Source: Diadema setosum (Eukaryota; Echinodermata; Echinoidea; Diadematoida; Diadematidae). Taken from it: a DNA stretch of 64,000 nt. Positions 11,588 to 23,810 of this stretch are shown here, one piece after another. The stretch lies in assembly GCF_964275005.1 (NCBI RefSeq), contig NC_092699.1:23112333-23176332 (forward strand). The letters run 5' to 3'. The notes under the pieces are model-generated. The model made no database searches, was not told the DNA's origin, and saw only the letters and a list, made by a program, of their open reading frames with translations. How positions within the stretch are numbered: position 1 is the stretch's first letter; each line of letters begins with the position of its first letter. A program made the position numbers and the translations under genes.

Positions 11588-11869
11588 TACACACCCTTTA
11601 AGTTGACACTAGGCTGGATAGGCATCAAATAAGCTTGAAGCATGGTTTGAGGCCGTCTTGGCTATCCTGAATGAAGGGATGACCCAAACAGTTTGAATGC
11701 CAGTCTCCTGCTCTACCTTGTAAGTATTGTTGACTGTACATAGATCACACTTACAGTGAATGGTCATCATAAATTAGCTTACATAAATCCATACAAGCAG
11801 GACTATTGGTGTGTATGGTCTGGCTCTACGACTACAGAATTATGATGCATTGGATGGTGGTAAACTCAC

Positions 11870-13663
11870 CAAAGTTAAAAGAAGTTTGGGGTGGTTTGGT
11901 TCCACTGAAGTTGAAGCCTCCCGAAAGAGGGGGCTGACTTGGCTGCTGGGGTGCCGCGGCTGGCTGGGTTGACCCAAACTGAAACGTGGGCACAGCTGCA
12001 GCTGGTTTACTCGGCTGACTCGCTCCACTGCCGAAAGGGGTCACCGTAGCTATGGGGTTGCCAAATGCTGGCTTTGTGGCACTGGTGCCACCAAACATAC
12101 TTCCCGGGGTGCCGGGGGTTCCACTGGAGATAGATCCCCCACCAAATGGAGGTGCCTGTTGGGTAGTTGGGGCACCAAAGACACTGGCTGTTCCACCTGT
12201 AGAAGCTGGATTGCTACTACCAAACAATGAGTTCTGCTGACTGGTAGTCCCACCAAATATACTACCTGTGTTTGCAGCATTACTCTCTATTGCCTTGGCT
12301 TGGGTAGAAGCAGTGGGCGTAGTTCCAAATACACTAGCAGTTGAAGAAACCACTGGCTTGCCAACTCCAAATGCTGGAGGATTTTGGAGATTAGTACCAA
12401 ATACACTACTCGACTGGTTTGCAGTGGATGTGCTTGTTGCTGCTGCATTAGTTCCCCCAAAACTAAATGTGCCAGGAATGGCAGAGGAGGTTGATGTTGC
12501 CGCTGGCGTAAAAGTGAAACCCCCGGCTTTGGCTTGGCTTGACTGATTAGCAGGAGTACCAGATGGCTTCCCGAATATTGGGGCGAATGAAGAGCCTGCT
12601 GTAGATGGTGCAGATGTACTAGCATTAGGCATGGAGAACATTGGCTTATTAATTGATGCTGTAGTAGCAGCAGTTGATGCTGTTGATTGGAATGATGCTG
12701 TTGATGTACCCAGTCCCAAGCCTTGAGCAGGGGGATTCCCAAACTGAATTCCTCCAGATGGTGTTGATGCAGCACTACTTGAAGACTGTCCAAATTGAAA
12801 TACTCCAGTTGCTTGGGGAGCAGCTTTGGTTGCTGAAGTTTGGACATTCCCCGTCTGAGATGTTGCAGCACTGCTCGGAGCACCAAAGATCGGTTTGAAT
12901 TGAGGTTTGGAAGCGGAGGTTGTAGCTGTAAATGCAAAGTTGGAAGTGGTTGCAGCAGATGAGCTAGTTGTGGCAGCTGCTTGGCTGCCCAGACCAAATG
13001 CTGTGCTTGGAGGAACTGCTGATGTGGAGTTGGCAACTGTCGTGGCAAGTCCTTGAACTTGGAATCCCAGGCTAAGTGGTGTCTTGGCACTGCTGTCAAT
13101 ATTGGTATTACCAGCCATTGCAGACTGTCCACCAGGTGGCATGGATGCATTTCCAGGAGTCACACCAAGTACATTTGCAGGACTACTAGTTGTTGTTTTC
13201 CCAATTCCTTGAAAACTGAATGATGCAGGTGCCTGTGAGGTGCTAGGAGCACTTGCAGTGGATGCAGTGGGAATTTGGAAGCCATTTGCTGTCTCCTTTG
13301 GTTGGGTGGTAGTCCCCGTAACTGTTGCAGAGGCACTTGCAGAAATGGTGAACTGGGTGGCTTTGCCACTCCCGAGAGATTTCTCTGAGCTGGTGGCTGA
13401 CAGCTTCTCCCTGTCCGAGGCTGATAAGAGGGGATTGGTGCTCGTTGTCTTCACTAGGGAGCTGAGGGCTGATAGAACCGAAGCTCCTGTTGTGGCGATG
13501 GTCGGGGGCGCCGAGACACTGGCTGCTGTGCTCTTTGCGGTGGCTGCAGCTGTGGCAAGGCCGAGCGAGAATGTTGGCGGAGTTGCTGAGGGTGTGGACA
13601 GTGCTCCTATTGTCGTGGATGTCAACAATGAAGGAGCAGCTGTAGCAGCTGGCGCAGAAATAC
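11870..13663 (-). CDS. POM121: POM121 nucleoporin, main FG-repeat exon
   Basis: A 1794-nt exon carries most of the FG-repeat domain. It opens at acceptor ATTCATGCAG with ISAPAATAAPSLLTSTTIGA and closes at FNF-G with donor GGTGAGT. I count 18 FG dipeptides in Ser/Thr/Ala/Pro-rich linkers, in contexts such as VFG, IFG, SFG, QFG and FSFG. STNPLLSASDREKLS and PQFKPIFGAPSS resemble vertebrate POM121 (STNPLLESLKK, MFKPIFTAPP). FG domains are disordered and bind transport receptors in the pore. Entry (one base carried in) and exit phases agree with the flanking exons. Long frames overlapping it on both strands, including one at 12287-13150, are shadows. Confidence 0.95.
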
Positions 13664-14657
13664 CTGCATGAATATTGGAGAACAGACATCAGTTGTAGCA
13701 AGGAAGTAGCACAAGTTAGTAATTTGAACTTTAGACGAACATTTGAGAATTGCATGATTTTTTTGGTGTTCACAATCCCCCCTCCCCCTTAAACTTGAAA
13801 ATAATGATGTGTTGATTGTTCTGATTGCCTTTTCGTCATCATTAGACACAAAAAAAAACCAAAACCCCCCAAAACGCAAGTATTTTTCAAGAATTCATTT
13901 GCTTGCATTCAGTGTTATCCTCTCCTTCACAACCCTCGACCTAAAGAGCACATTTGTATACCTGAAAAATGACATCATATTAAGTCTTCCACTTTGGCTA
14001 CAGGTTTGCCCGTTACTGTTTGTTTATTTCCTCGCTTGCAACTTCATGTAAATAGTTTGTGAATGGATTTGGATAGAAATTATTATCATCTTTTGAATTC
14101 ATTGAAAGATTACAATTGTGGGCTATAGGTAGAAGAAACACAACACACCATTTGGCATCACAGTGTGTTTTCAATGGCAAGTGGAATTTCTAAGTACTGC
14201 ATACATGGTTCAATTTGTAAATTTTGCAAGTTAACCAGTTTTACTAAATAGCAACTCATGAAAATATTGCCTTCCATACCACAAATGCACTGTAAACTAA
14301 ATCAAGGGTGGGAAATGGCTACTTCTTTCTTGAAAAGCTATAAACCTTCTTTACCAACACATCAATGTGATTCTCGGTTACAAATTCAAACACTCAAGAG
14401 CATTGGGATCTCACAGATCCCAACTGGCAAAATATTGAAATTCTCGAAAAAAAACAAGCAAACAAACATAGGATCATACAATAGGTCTTTCCTGTGAAGC
14501 ATGGTAAAGTACTGAGATAATTATAGACTGCTTGCAAAATTCACAAGACATAAGATTAAAAAAGACCTTGTTCCTGCTAGTTCTATGCCCTTTGTCATGT
14601 TAAAACAGAAGTCTTCAGAAAGGTAGTCTGTACTAATGGTCTTCTGGGGCAGCATAC

Positions 14658-14781
14658 CTTGAGAAGCTGGTGTTTCTGGTTCCTCCATGAGCATCTCCTT
14701 GAGGTAGTTGAAGCGCCGCCTAGCGTGGGCCCTGTCCTCATCCTTATCAGCTGCCGTATATTCCCCTGGAGTGTCCACTCT
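14658..14781 (-). CDS. POM121: POM121 nucleoporin, conserved internal exon
   Basis: A 124-nt exon with acceptor GTTGAACAG and donor GGTATGC. It starts in phase 0 and leaves one base for the next exon. It encodes RVDTPGEYTAADKDEDRAHA, then a basic RRRFNYLKEMLMEEPETPASQ. The helical, charged segment before the FG domain corresponds in position to the human POM121 region that precedes its STNPLL motif. The ETPASQ end leads into the FG exon. Confidence 0.88.
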
Positions 14782-15301
14782 CTGTTCAACAACAGAAATT
14801 AATAACAATGAGTAAAAAAAAAAGTTGTTTCTTTTTTACACTTCTTGTGCTCTCGACTACCCGTTTTTGTTTCTCTGTAGCATTTTTGTCATAATGTATA
14901 GCAACGTTTTCATCAGTTTTTTTGTGTTTTTTTTTTCTTTCTTGTTTCTTGGGCTCTGGCCCCTGTTAACCTAGGGTGAGATGGTGGGGGGGGGGGGGGG
15001 AATAGTCAAAACAACTTGAGATTCCCTTTGATATTTAGGAATCCTTCATAGGTTACTTCGTATAAATTCTACACAGCTGATGTCAACAAGAAGCTGGAAA
15101 TGTGATAAAGGTTACATCTGATGTTCACTATCACATGTCATGTGCCAAAATGAGATTTCCAGATAACTCACTTGATCCCGATAGATGACTTCAACTTTCA
15201 AACTATTGCAATAAACACAAATCTGTTGAAATTCCCCCCCCCCCAAATGTTCTAAATAGATATAGAAAAGAAATGGAAAGGCATTCTATTGAGCAACTTA
15301 C

Positions 15302-15604
15302 CTGTACATGGGAAACCTTTTTGGGAGTAAACAGCATCTTTCTCTTTGGGGTTGTACCCTTGGCAGCGTCAGCCTCAGACGAGGGAGCTGATTTCCTCTC
15401 CAGGAGCAAGCCTTTGCTCCCTGCCCGGACTGGTATCTGTGATGAGGACACGCCCGCCGCATCTGGTCCTCTCTCATCAGACCGGGCGGGGCTCTGAGTA
15501 CTCGAAACTTGCCTGGGCTGTTGGGACAAGGCTCGTTTCTTAATGGGCGAGACACCATCCTCCTCTTCCACTTCCACAGACTCGCTCCTTCTCTTCAGCA
15601 TCCC
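15302..15604 (-). CDS. POM121: POM121 nucleoporin, basic/NLS-rich exon
   Basis: A 303-nt, 101-codon exon read from GGG ATG after CTGCAG to CATGTACAG with donor GTAAGT, phase 0 at both ends. It encodes GMLKRRSESVEVEEEDGVSP, IKKRALSQQPRQ, a Ser/Pro-rich stretch, and TPKRKMLFTPKKVSHVQ. Basic clusters (LKRR, PIKKR, PKRK, PKK) look like nuclear-localisation signals, as in vertebrate POM121, where NLSs target the protein to the inner nuclear membrane. The human segment GSLKRGLNSQSSDDHLNKR has a similar layout. The acceptor lacks a strong pyrimidine tract, so the 5' limit is less certain than the 3' one. Confidence 0.8.
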
Positions 15605-18005
15605 CTGCAGTATCAACATCAGTCAAAAACGAAAAGCCATAGTTATTCTCTTTTTCTTTGACAGACCTTTATAGTCAACTGAAATATTCGTGGAAGAAGA
15701 TATTACTGAGAAATTCACGAAGAGTTATGTCATTAGGATCCCCCTTTGATAGTGGGCCAAAATGATTTGATTGATGAAACAAAGTTGAAATAATAGTATT
15801 AGTGGTCACTGCTTTTATTGGGAGGTGGTGGGAGACAAGGTTTTTTTTTTCAGATTTACATCGTAACAAAGTGCCATTGGCATTCTTTTTATGAAAGCAT
15901 GTAGAAAGTTGACACTCTCCAACTTGCTACAAAGACATGACAATGCGAATACTATTCATGATGACTTTTAAAAGAGTAAGAGGAGGTAGGTCAAGTTTGA
16001 CTTTTTCGAAAAAAGCACATTCTCTTTAATATTGTTGGACTATTGTGACACCATAAATGATTCCAGATTGAAAACCCAGAGAGGGCATAACAGACACTAC
16101 AAAGCAAATTCAAAAAAACTGATTCACTATGTAAAGTAAGTCAGCACCCCCCCCCCCCAAAAAAAAAAAAAAATGTTTATATACATATATGCACACACAC
16201 ATATTCATGTGTTTGAGATATGAATGTCATTGTTATTCTTCAAAAATTTGACCATAGAGACTGTGTGACTGTTCGCAGAGTCACAAAATCCTGGCATAAA
16301 AGATATCAATTCTGACATACCATGTAAACCAGGGCTGTAAACATTTTTCATACTAAATCACAGAGAATCTGAAGACCAAGCAGGAAGAAACCTGTGTGTT
16401 GCATGCAGCTCAGTAAGCCAAAATAATACCCAAATCAGGGAGGTTCTTGTATTCTATTGTTAGGACATGAAGAGAAATTTCAGTTTTCAGGAAGACTTGA
16501 CAGCAACTCAAACCAAGGAGGCTTTATACATGGAGTAACAACAGTTTTATTCCCTTTGATCTCATGTTTGATGCCGCCACTAAGAAATATTTTAAGTATG
16601 TGCTAAACTGGAGCTGCCTCACAGATAGGAAGACAATTGACTAGTGTCTCACTGCATAATCACCAGCCACTTTCAAAGGAAGATATGTCTTTGGGATGGT
16701 ACTTTTCGCTACCCCTTCTTAATAAAAGGTACATGTAGGTGGTACAGACACGAGGATGCGCGAACAGAAATTGAGCAAAAAATGCTGAAATAAAGCTGAA
16801 AATTACTTGACTGGGCATATGCGGACACTAATCTGATATATCTATCAATAAAGAATTACACTTGAAGATTATTCCATATTACAGTCAAACTCGGATACCT
16901 CGACGTCGGATAAGCCGAATATCACTTACCTCGGGGGCAAAATGAAAGTCCCGATTGTTCCTATGGAGTTTCCGTGTATTAAAATTCGCGTAGCTCGAAC
17001 AAAGATAACTCGAAGTTCGGTTACCTCGAAGGGAAATCTAATGTCCCGATCTTAATTAACTTATTGTTTTTCCCAGCATGTTGCTCGAATCGAAATTGCA
17101 AACATCACTCAGCATCTCCGATTAAGCGCGCGTGGACAGCGAAGACATGTCACAAATGTTTTCACACTCGATTGTATTCTGAGACCCATTACCAGAACAA
17201 TCGCGCGCCCAAGAAGAAATACCCGATACACAGCTGACAAGGAAAATCCCCAACACCTACCAACACACGTACATGGTATGCACATAGCACCCGTGCCAAT
17301 GGAGTGCTTTACGATAGCACTACGCGCTGCCCCATCATTTGCTTTTCTTTAACCACTGTGTTTTGATTTTTGATCGAGACAGTCATACCGTGCGCGTAGA
17401 TTTCTCAACCGTCGGGGCGCACCTGCTGACAGTTATATCTTTGCCATTAATCACGCTCCACTGTCAAAACATCAATCTCCCTCGTAGTGCCTTTTTTTTT
17501 AACTTTTTTTTTTTTTTGGCCTTTCACGAAGTTTACTTCCCCGAGAACGCAAGCACTGAAACTTTTTTTTTTTCCCCAGCAATGCGATTATGAAAATCTG
17601 GAAGTATAGGCCGATCACAATGAAGAATAGAATACACAGGGTTCCGCACTTATAAGTTTTATCGGGCCACCAATATCATTGATTTTTATTTTCTAGTGGT
17701 CGAAAGTAAAATCTGGTAACAAAAAAAAAAAAAAATCAGGAAAAACATTACAAAAACTAAATCGGTCCTACTAAACAGAGACAAATTATTATTAAGCATT
17801 ATTGAAGTGATACAGATGCCCATGTCTAAAACAAATGAATAGAAAATTCAATCATCTTACTCTGTGTTTAAAGATTTGACAAATAGGCGTATGTTAAAAA
17901 GTTGCCCATTATATTGAGGAGGTCAAAACTTACGTTTGAAATGAGAAAATGGGAGCATTTGCTGACATTTGTTAGCATCCGACATTTGTTTTAGCATTGT
18001 AAAAA
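15605..18005 (-). other. POM121 intron sequence, no exon recognised
   Basis: AT-rich DNA between the NLS exon and the 71-bp satellite. It holds a partial pogo-like repeat from 16882, a CGCG-rich patch at 17120-17330 and poly-T tracts at 17490-17575. Exons for the middle of POM121 might be expected here or in the assembly gap, but I found none with clear borders. Confidence 0.4.
16882..17060. mobile_element. Partial pogo/Tigger-like repeat end
   Basis: After a TA dinucleotide, CAGTCAAACTCGGATACCTC begins a run of short words (ACCTCGAAG, GCTCGAAC, ACTCGAAG) typical of pogo-like MITE ends. No complementary right end was found within several hundred bases, so the element looks truncated. Confidence 0.5.
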
Positions 18006-18548
18006 GCCGAAAGTTACCGTTATTCGTTTTTAAATGTAAAAGCAAACAACCGACATTCATTTTAGAATCTTACGGAGCTGAATACTATCCTAATCCATTT
18101 CCAAACATGACAGCAAACATCCGCTATTTGTTTTAGCATCTAACTGAGCGGATTAATACCATTAATCATTTCCAAATGTTAAAGCAACAATCTGTTATTT
18201 ATTCTTGCATCGTACGGAGCAGAATATTACCGTTATTCATTTCAAACATCCGACATATATTTCATTATCGAACGGAGCCGAATGTTACTGCTGTCCACTT
18301 CCGAAAGTGAAATGAATCATCTGACAATTATTTTATCATCGCATGGAGCCGAATGTTACTGTTTTTCATTTTTGAACGTCAAGGCAGACATCAGACATTT
18401 TTGGGCCATGAAACGTATAGCTGAATGTTACTGATATTTATTTCGAAATGTACCGTAGCAAATATCCAATATTTTTTTAACATCGTATGGGGCAGAATGT
18501 TACTGCTGTTCACTTCCAAACATGCCAAACGTAAAAGCAATCATTCGA
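18006..18548. repeat. Diverged 71-bp satellite abutting the assembly gap
   Basis: A GnnGAATGTTACTG-type landmark occurs at 18006, 18077, 18148, 18219, 18277, 18348, 18419 and 18492, giving intervals of 71, 71, 71, 58, 71, 71 and 73. Units share words like CATTTCCAAACnT, AAAGCAA and ACATCCGACATTTGTTTTAG. Copies are strongly diverged, but the period is held except for one unit short by 13 bp. The array ends at the N run. Confidence 0.88.
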
Positions 18549-18648
18549 NNNNNNNNNNNNNNNNNNNNNNNNNNNNNNNNNNNNNNNNNNNNNNNNNNNN
18601 NNNNNNNNNNNNNNNNNNNNNNNNNNNNNNNNNNNNNNNNNNNNNNNN
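18549..18648. other. Assembly gap (100 N)
   Basis: Exactly 100 ambiguous bases, a common placeholder for a gap of unknown size. It separates a satellite from the N-terminal POM121 exon, so missing satellite copies and possibly missing exons are both plausible. Confidence 0.99.
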
Positions 18649-18876
18649 CCTTCTCGTCCACTTCGATTCAGCATATTTGGGGCAGGACTTCTCGCAGTCG
18701 TATGCAGATGCTGGACTGTGGAAGGAGGTGATACTGATGACGGTATCCTCCTTTGTTGCCGGTGTGGACTGGCGATATTTCTGTGGCCAAGCAAACTATC
18801 GTTCTCATGAATATTTCCGAATCGTCTTTGCAAGCCAGGCCTGACGAAGATTCTAATATTTTCCTTTCACGATCTA

Positions 18877-19209
18877 TCAAACTTTGCGATGCTCCCGTTT
18901 CCCTTGGTCTCTGGGTCCGAGGCCGAGGAGAGTGCGAGCGACTAATGCTGCTGAAGTCGTCTGCAGACTCGCCGTTTGCATTACCCGTCTCTTCGGCACA
19001 AGCTGCCGAAACTTTCGGGTGGCAGTCGCTGCGGCCAGCTGCACGTGGGCGACTGCCCGCGAGACACTGGCCGGATCATGAATATACTGATATAAGACGA
19101 AGCATCCCACCGCTGCGGTAAGAAGAAGAGTCACGGAAAATGGCAAGAGATATAAAATGACTATGGTAGATAGGGAAATTGTTACAACAGTTGCTACAAA
19201 CATAAACAT
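18877..19209 (-). CDS. POM121: POM121 nucleoporin, N-terminal membrane exon (3' limit unresolved)
   Basis: The first in-frame ATG (19209-19207) opens MFMFVATVVTISLSTIVILY, then LLPFSVTLLLTAAVGCFVLY and QYIHDPASVSRAVAHV. This is one long or two short hydrophobic segments followed by a basic stretch (TRKFRQLVPKRR). Vertebrate POM121 has the same N-terminal layout, including an LYLVP motif matched here by LYLLP; that segment anchors it in the pore membrane. A possible phase-0 donor (CGG, GTAATG) ends the exon at 18985 and would join in frame to the NLS exon. Without it the frame runs to a stop at 18877. Between ~18990 and 18650 other frames also look protein-like (NANGESADDFSSISRSHSP; ASPHRQQRRIPSSVSPP), which may mean a frameshift error or another exon form. 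Confidence 0.65.
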   Translation of the reverse strand: MFMFVATVVTISLSTIVILYLLPFSVTLLLTAAVGCFVLYQYIHDPASVSRAVAHVQLAAATATRKFRQLVPKRRVMQTASLQTTSAALVARTLLGLGPRDQGKREHRKV

Positions 19210-19580
19210 TTTCCTGCAAAACAACCATTTCCACAACGCAGTAGCATACCAAGTTTGAATTCTTTCCTTTTTCCCGCTGTTCTGGAAAGTGCTAACACGT
19301 AGATCGTCCGCTGCTTGTGTACACGTGTAGGTATTAAATTTGTGCAAGAACTATAATGATAACAAACCGTGTGCATAACCATTCGGCGTGACTTTTGTAT
19401 TTTACAGCAGATGGCATTATTACGATTATTTTTTTTTTTCTTAGACGTACCATGGACCTATAGTAGGTACATGGACGTATCCAAAACAAGTGAAAATCTG
19501 ATCTTTTCCATTAACAAGCAAACTATTTCTTCTTCTAACATGGGTCTCAATGCATTCACCCTTTACCCAAATACTACATA
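19210..19580 (-). other. POM121 5' flank
   Basis: The frame stays open upstream of the chosen ATG to ~19347 but has no earlier ATG, so this is likely 5' UTR. No TATA box or other core promoter was recognised. A pogo-like MITE starts 371 bp upstream of the ATG. Confidence 0.35.
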
Positions 19581-19963
19581 CAGTTTGACCTCGATTATCC
19601 GGCCATGTCGGGACCGGCGCTCATCCGGTAAGTGAATTGGCCGTCCCATGCACTGGCAGCTAGGCAGGTAGCGTACCCCGCAACGGTGGTGTAATCTATG
19701 CTAGCCTGCGCAAAATTGTAGTCCCTTCTTCACAAAAATAAAGTATGTCGTTATGTGAAAATCATACATGTTTACCTCATTAGATATTGAGAAACCTATC
19801 ATGAACATCTTATGAAATTAGTGAAATAGATCATGAAGGTCACTGTTTTTTTTCTAAATTTTGGATGAAAAAAAAAAAAAAAAAAAGGTCCTTCACTGCG
19901 TGAACGCGTCCGGATAATAAAGATTTCCGGATAAAGGGAGGCCGGATAATCGAGGTCGAACTG
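19581..19963. mobile_element. 383-bp pogo/Tigger-type MITE
   Basis: Inverted ends CAGTTTGACCTCGATTATCC (19581) and GGATAATCGAGGTCGAACTG (ending 19963) are flanked by TA on both sides. Subterminal TCCGG words recur, as in pogo-like elements. The interior has no transposase. It lies just upstream of the POM121 start and could affect the promoter (inference). Confidence 0.88.
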
Positions 19964-19965
19964 TA

Positions 19966-20119
19966 CTACATCATCTCGGTGTAATGAGTGCAGTACTATT
20001 ATCTCATGTAAGAGCAGTACCAGTTTTTTTTTTTAGTTTTTTTTTTTTTTTGTAAAATCCATAATCGCAGGGGCCGTGGGACTTTTTGTTCTTATTGTTG
20101 TGTGTATATGATTGAAGAC
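19966..20119. other. Short spacer, poly-T rich
   Basis: Unique-looking sequence with T tracts near 20024-20052, between the pogo-type MITE and the foldback element. Confidence 0.4.
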
Positions 20120-20339
20120 CTGAATATAAGAACGACCCAAGTCTAATTTTTGGCCAAATTCAGTTTGGCATGGGAAATTGTAGCTTATGCATGGACTCAT
20201 CTAATTGAGTATAATGATAAATCCTAATTACCCCCGGAAGTGCCTGAAATGAATGAGTTAAATCTTATATTAAAATGAAGGACTTGGGTCATTCTTACAT
20301 TCATATTATAGCGCCCTCTATAGACCGGGGGCCCAGAAG

Positions 20340-21437
20340 ATTTATTCAGCTGAAAAGGGTCACACTTTTTAATGGTCTCATCATATAGGGATGGGTCCAA
20401 GGGTCAATAAAATGCATTGCTGGCAAGTCACATCCTGTACCGTAAGCCTAGGGACCACAAAAAGGGACCCCGAAAAATGGATTTATTCAGCCGAAGGGGG
20501 TCACGGACAAAAGTTGGTGGATATTGTTCCTTTGGGTGTACTTATCATGAAAACAGCAATGCCAGCTATTTTATCCTGTACGGGGCCCCAGACAGTAGCC
20601 CCAAAGGGCCCCAGAAATATGGTGTTATTCAGCTGAAAAGGGTCACGGCTAATTTCTTTTGCAATGGAAGTAGTTCCCATCAGAGATATCCAAAACACCA
20701 ATGCCAGCTATTTTATCCTGTACGGGGCCCTAGACAGTAGCCCCAAAGGGCCCCACCCCCCATAGGCCTACGCACAAACACACACAAACATTGATTTTAT
20801 TCAGTTGAAAAGAGTCACGGCTAATTTCTTTTGCAATTGAAGTAGTTCCCATCAGAGATATTCAAAACACCAATACCAGCTATTTTATCCTGTACGGGCC
20901 CCAGACAGTAGCCCCAAAGTGCCCCACTCCCATAGGCCATACGTACAAACACACACAAACATTGATTTCATTCGTGCAGCTGAGAAGAGTCACGGCTAAT
21001 TTCATTTGCAATGGAAGGAGTACCCATCAGAGATATCAAAAACACCAAAGTCAGCTATGTTATCCAGTACGGGGCCCCGGACAGTAGCCCCAAAGGAGCT
21101 CCCCCCCCCCCCCCCGACACACACACCCACACTAGTTCTCATTCAGCTGAAAAGAGTCACGGCTAATTTCTTTTGCAATGGAAGTAGTACCCATCAGAGA
21201 TATCCAAAATACAAAGCCAGCTATTTCATCCTGCACGGGGCTCCAGTCAGTAGCCCCAAATTGCTCCCCCCCCCCCCACACACACACACATTGATTTTGT
21301 TCAGCTGAAAAGGGTCATGGCTACTTTCTTTTGCAATTGGTAGTAGGCATACTAATCAGAGATATCCAAAACACTAAAGCCAGTTATTTTATCCTGTACG
21401 GGGTCCCAGACAGTAGCCCCGAAGTGCACCCCCCCCC

Positions 21438-21496
<59 letters not shown>

Positions 21497-21648
21497 TTTC
21501 ATTCAGCCAAAATGGGTCACGGCTAATTTCTTTTGCAATGGAAGTATACCCATCAAAGATATCCAAAGCACCAAAGCCAGTTATTTTATCCTGAACGGGG
21601 CCCCAGACAGTAGCCCCAAAGTGCCCCCCCCCCCCCTCTCCACATACA

Positions 21649-21679
<31 letters not shown>

Positions 21680-22300
21680 TAGTTTCATTCAGCTGAAAAG
21701 GGTCACGGCTAATTTCTTTTGCAATGGAAGTAGTACCCATCAGAGATATCCAAAATACCAAAGCCAGTTATTTTATCCTGTAAGGGGCCCCGCACAGTAT
21801 AGCCCCAAACACGGGTAATTTCTTTTACACTGGAAGAAGTACCTATCAGAGATATTCAACACACCAAGCTAGTTATTTCATCCTGCACAGAGCCCTAGAC
21901 AGTAACTCCACGGTGTCCCATCCATTATACATGTACTGTGAATCAGCTGAAAATGTTCTTACAAATTCTTTTGTAACGTTAATATCAGGGCCTACTGAAC
22001 AGAGATATCATAAACACTAAAGCAAGTCATCTTATCCTGTATACGGGGTCCCATAGGTTACAGTAGCAAAACACTCAAGAAATTTGCAAAGGAAGCATAC
22101 TTCTGTATAGTGTACAACCAAGATGACCATATTACGAAAACCAGTCATTTCATCTTGTACTGGGCCCAGGTTACAGTAGCCATAAAGTGCCCCTCCCCAC
22201 ATAATTATTATGACATCATTTAGCTGAAAAGAGTCATAGTTGTTTTTCTTTTACAATCGAAGCAGGCCTTAGTTTACATCATAGATACCCAAAACATCAA
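20340..22300 (+). repeat. Left-arm array of ~155-205-bp units
   Basis: The CAGCTGAAAAGGGTCACGGC-type start recurs at 20347, 20488, 20630, 20802, 20977, 21144, 21302, 21504, 21690, 21943 and ~22220. Length variation comes mainly from internal poly-C and CA tracts, the longest at 21439-21492. Divergence rises towards the element centre. Confidence 0.88.
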
Positions 22301-23810
22301 AGCCAGTTAGGTTTTCCCAGCCAATTTCGCACTTTTGTTGGTTCATTAATTTTGATAGAAGGTTCGAATTCGTAAAATGGGTATTCAAATTGGCTGGTAC
22401 CCTACGTTCATTCAAATTCGCCTTGACTTGCCGAAAAGTGTATTTCAGTCATTAAATTTCGCGAAAGACAGTCAAATTCCAAACGTGTTCATTCAAATTC
22501 AAATCACGCTATTTCGTTGTTTCAGATCTTTTAACATGTCTTTCTATGTGTGTTTTCGTTTCATCTACAAATTTCTGTTATAAAGCAGTAAAAGTGTCAT
22601 ATTTCTTATCTAGTATAACTGGATTTGGTTGTTCTGTAACCAGACTGGTAACGCTCCTTCTCTTTCATATACATGTCATTATAGGCCTATACGTGTACCA
22701 GTAATGCAGCTAACTTCATTTTTTATAGTCATGACAGCACAATATATACAGACGTATATCTCTAGAAGACATAGAAAGAATTATATTTAAAAAAAAAAAA
22801 CATTTGAGGATCATAACCTTGACTTCTTGTAACTGGCCGACCGCTCGTAATAAAGCGCTCGTAACGGCCAGATAATTTGTGGCTTCTTACTTCTTTGGAT
22901 TCAAAAAGCACGTTAAAAAATGGTGTCAAAGTCTCTTAAACGAATACGAAAACATGAAATGCTATGATGCTTACAAAACAATAACTACGACGAAAGAAAA
23001 TAAGGAAAGAGGCCAAGCATGAACATCTGTTTAATTGACTGCAGAACATGTTAAATTAGATGGCCAGAAATCAATTTGAATGAACGAGCGCGGCATGTAA
23101 TCACGTGACTATAATTATCATTATGAATTTATGAATGAACGGATAGTGGAATGGTGTTTGTCTTATATATGGATTTCAGTTGAAAAAGTGTTATTTAGAA
23201 TAAGGTTAGAGGTAATGTGAATGTTTCAAAATAAATTTGAATGAAGAGATTAATAATGACATTGAACTACCATGTTATCTAGGCGAAATTTTTGCTAAAT
23301 TTAATTCAACATTAAAGAATTCGATTAAAAGAGGTGCGATATTGGCCCGGATGCAGGGCCCTTGACAGGTATAGCCCCAAGGTATTCCCACCCCATATGA
23401 ATTAATTGTTTTTAGGTGAAAACAGTCATGTATGCCTATTTTCCTTGGCAGTGGAATTAACAGCTGAGATACGTAAAACACAAACCCATCCAGTTAAGGA
23501 GCCCCCAGCCAGTAGCTGGAAAGTGCTCCCGTATTATTTATTCTAAGTGAAAAGAATCATTGCTATAATTTCTTTTGCAATGGAAGTAGTACTCAAGGAG
23601 GTATCAAAAACACCGAAACCAGTTATATAGCTGTACGGGGCCCCACGGAGTGTTCCTAAAGTGTCCCCACATGTAATTCCACTATCAAGATCTGCATCCC
23701 GATCTATTCAATCTGTCAGCTCGGAGAGAGCGGCAAAAGTGTACGGGGACCGGGAGCATCGTAGCAGCAGCGTTTGGGTGATGGGGTTGGATCTGGCAAT
23801 TTTACAGATC

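Noticed and set aside
12287-13150. 287-residue minus-strand open frame rich in Gln, Leu and His
   Set aside because: It is the shifted-frame shadow of the POM121 FG exon, which has consistent splice phases and family motifs.
13240-13671. Plus-strand open frame of 143 residues
   Set aside because: Antisense shadow of the POM121 FG exon; its Val/Ala-rich composition follows from Ser/Thr/Ala codons read in reverse.
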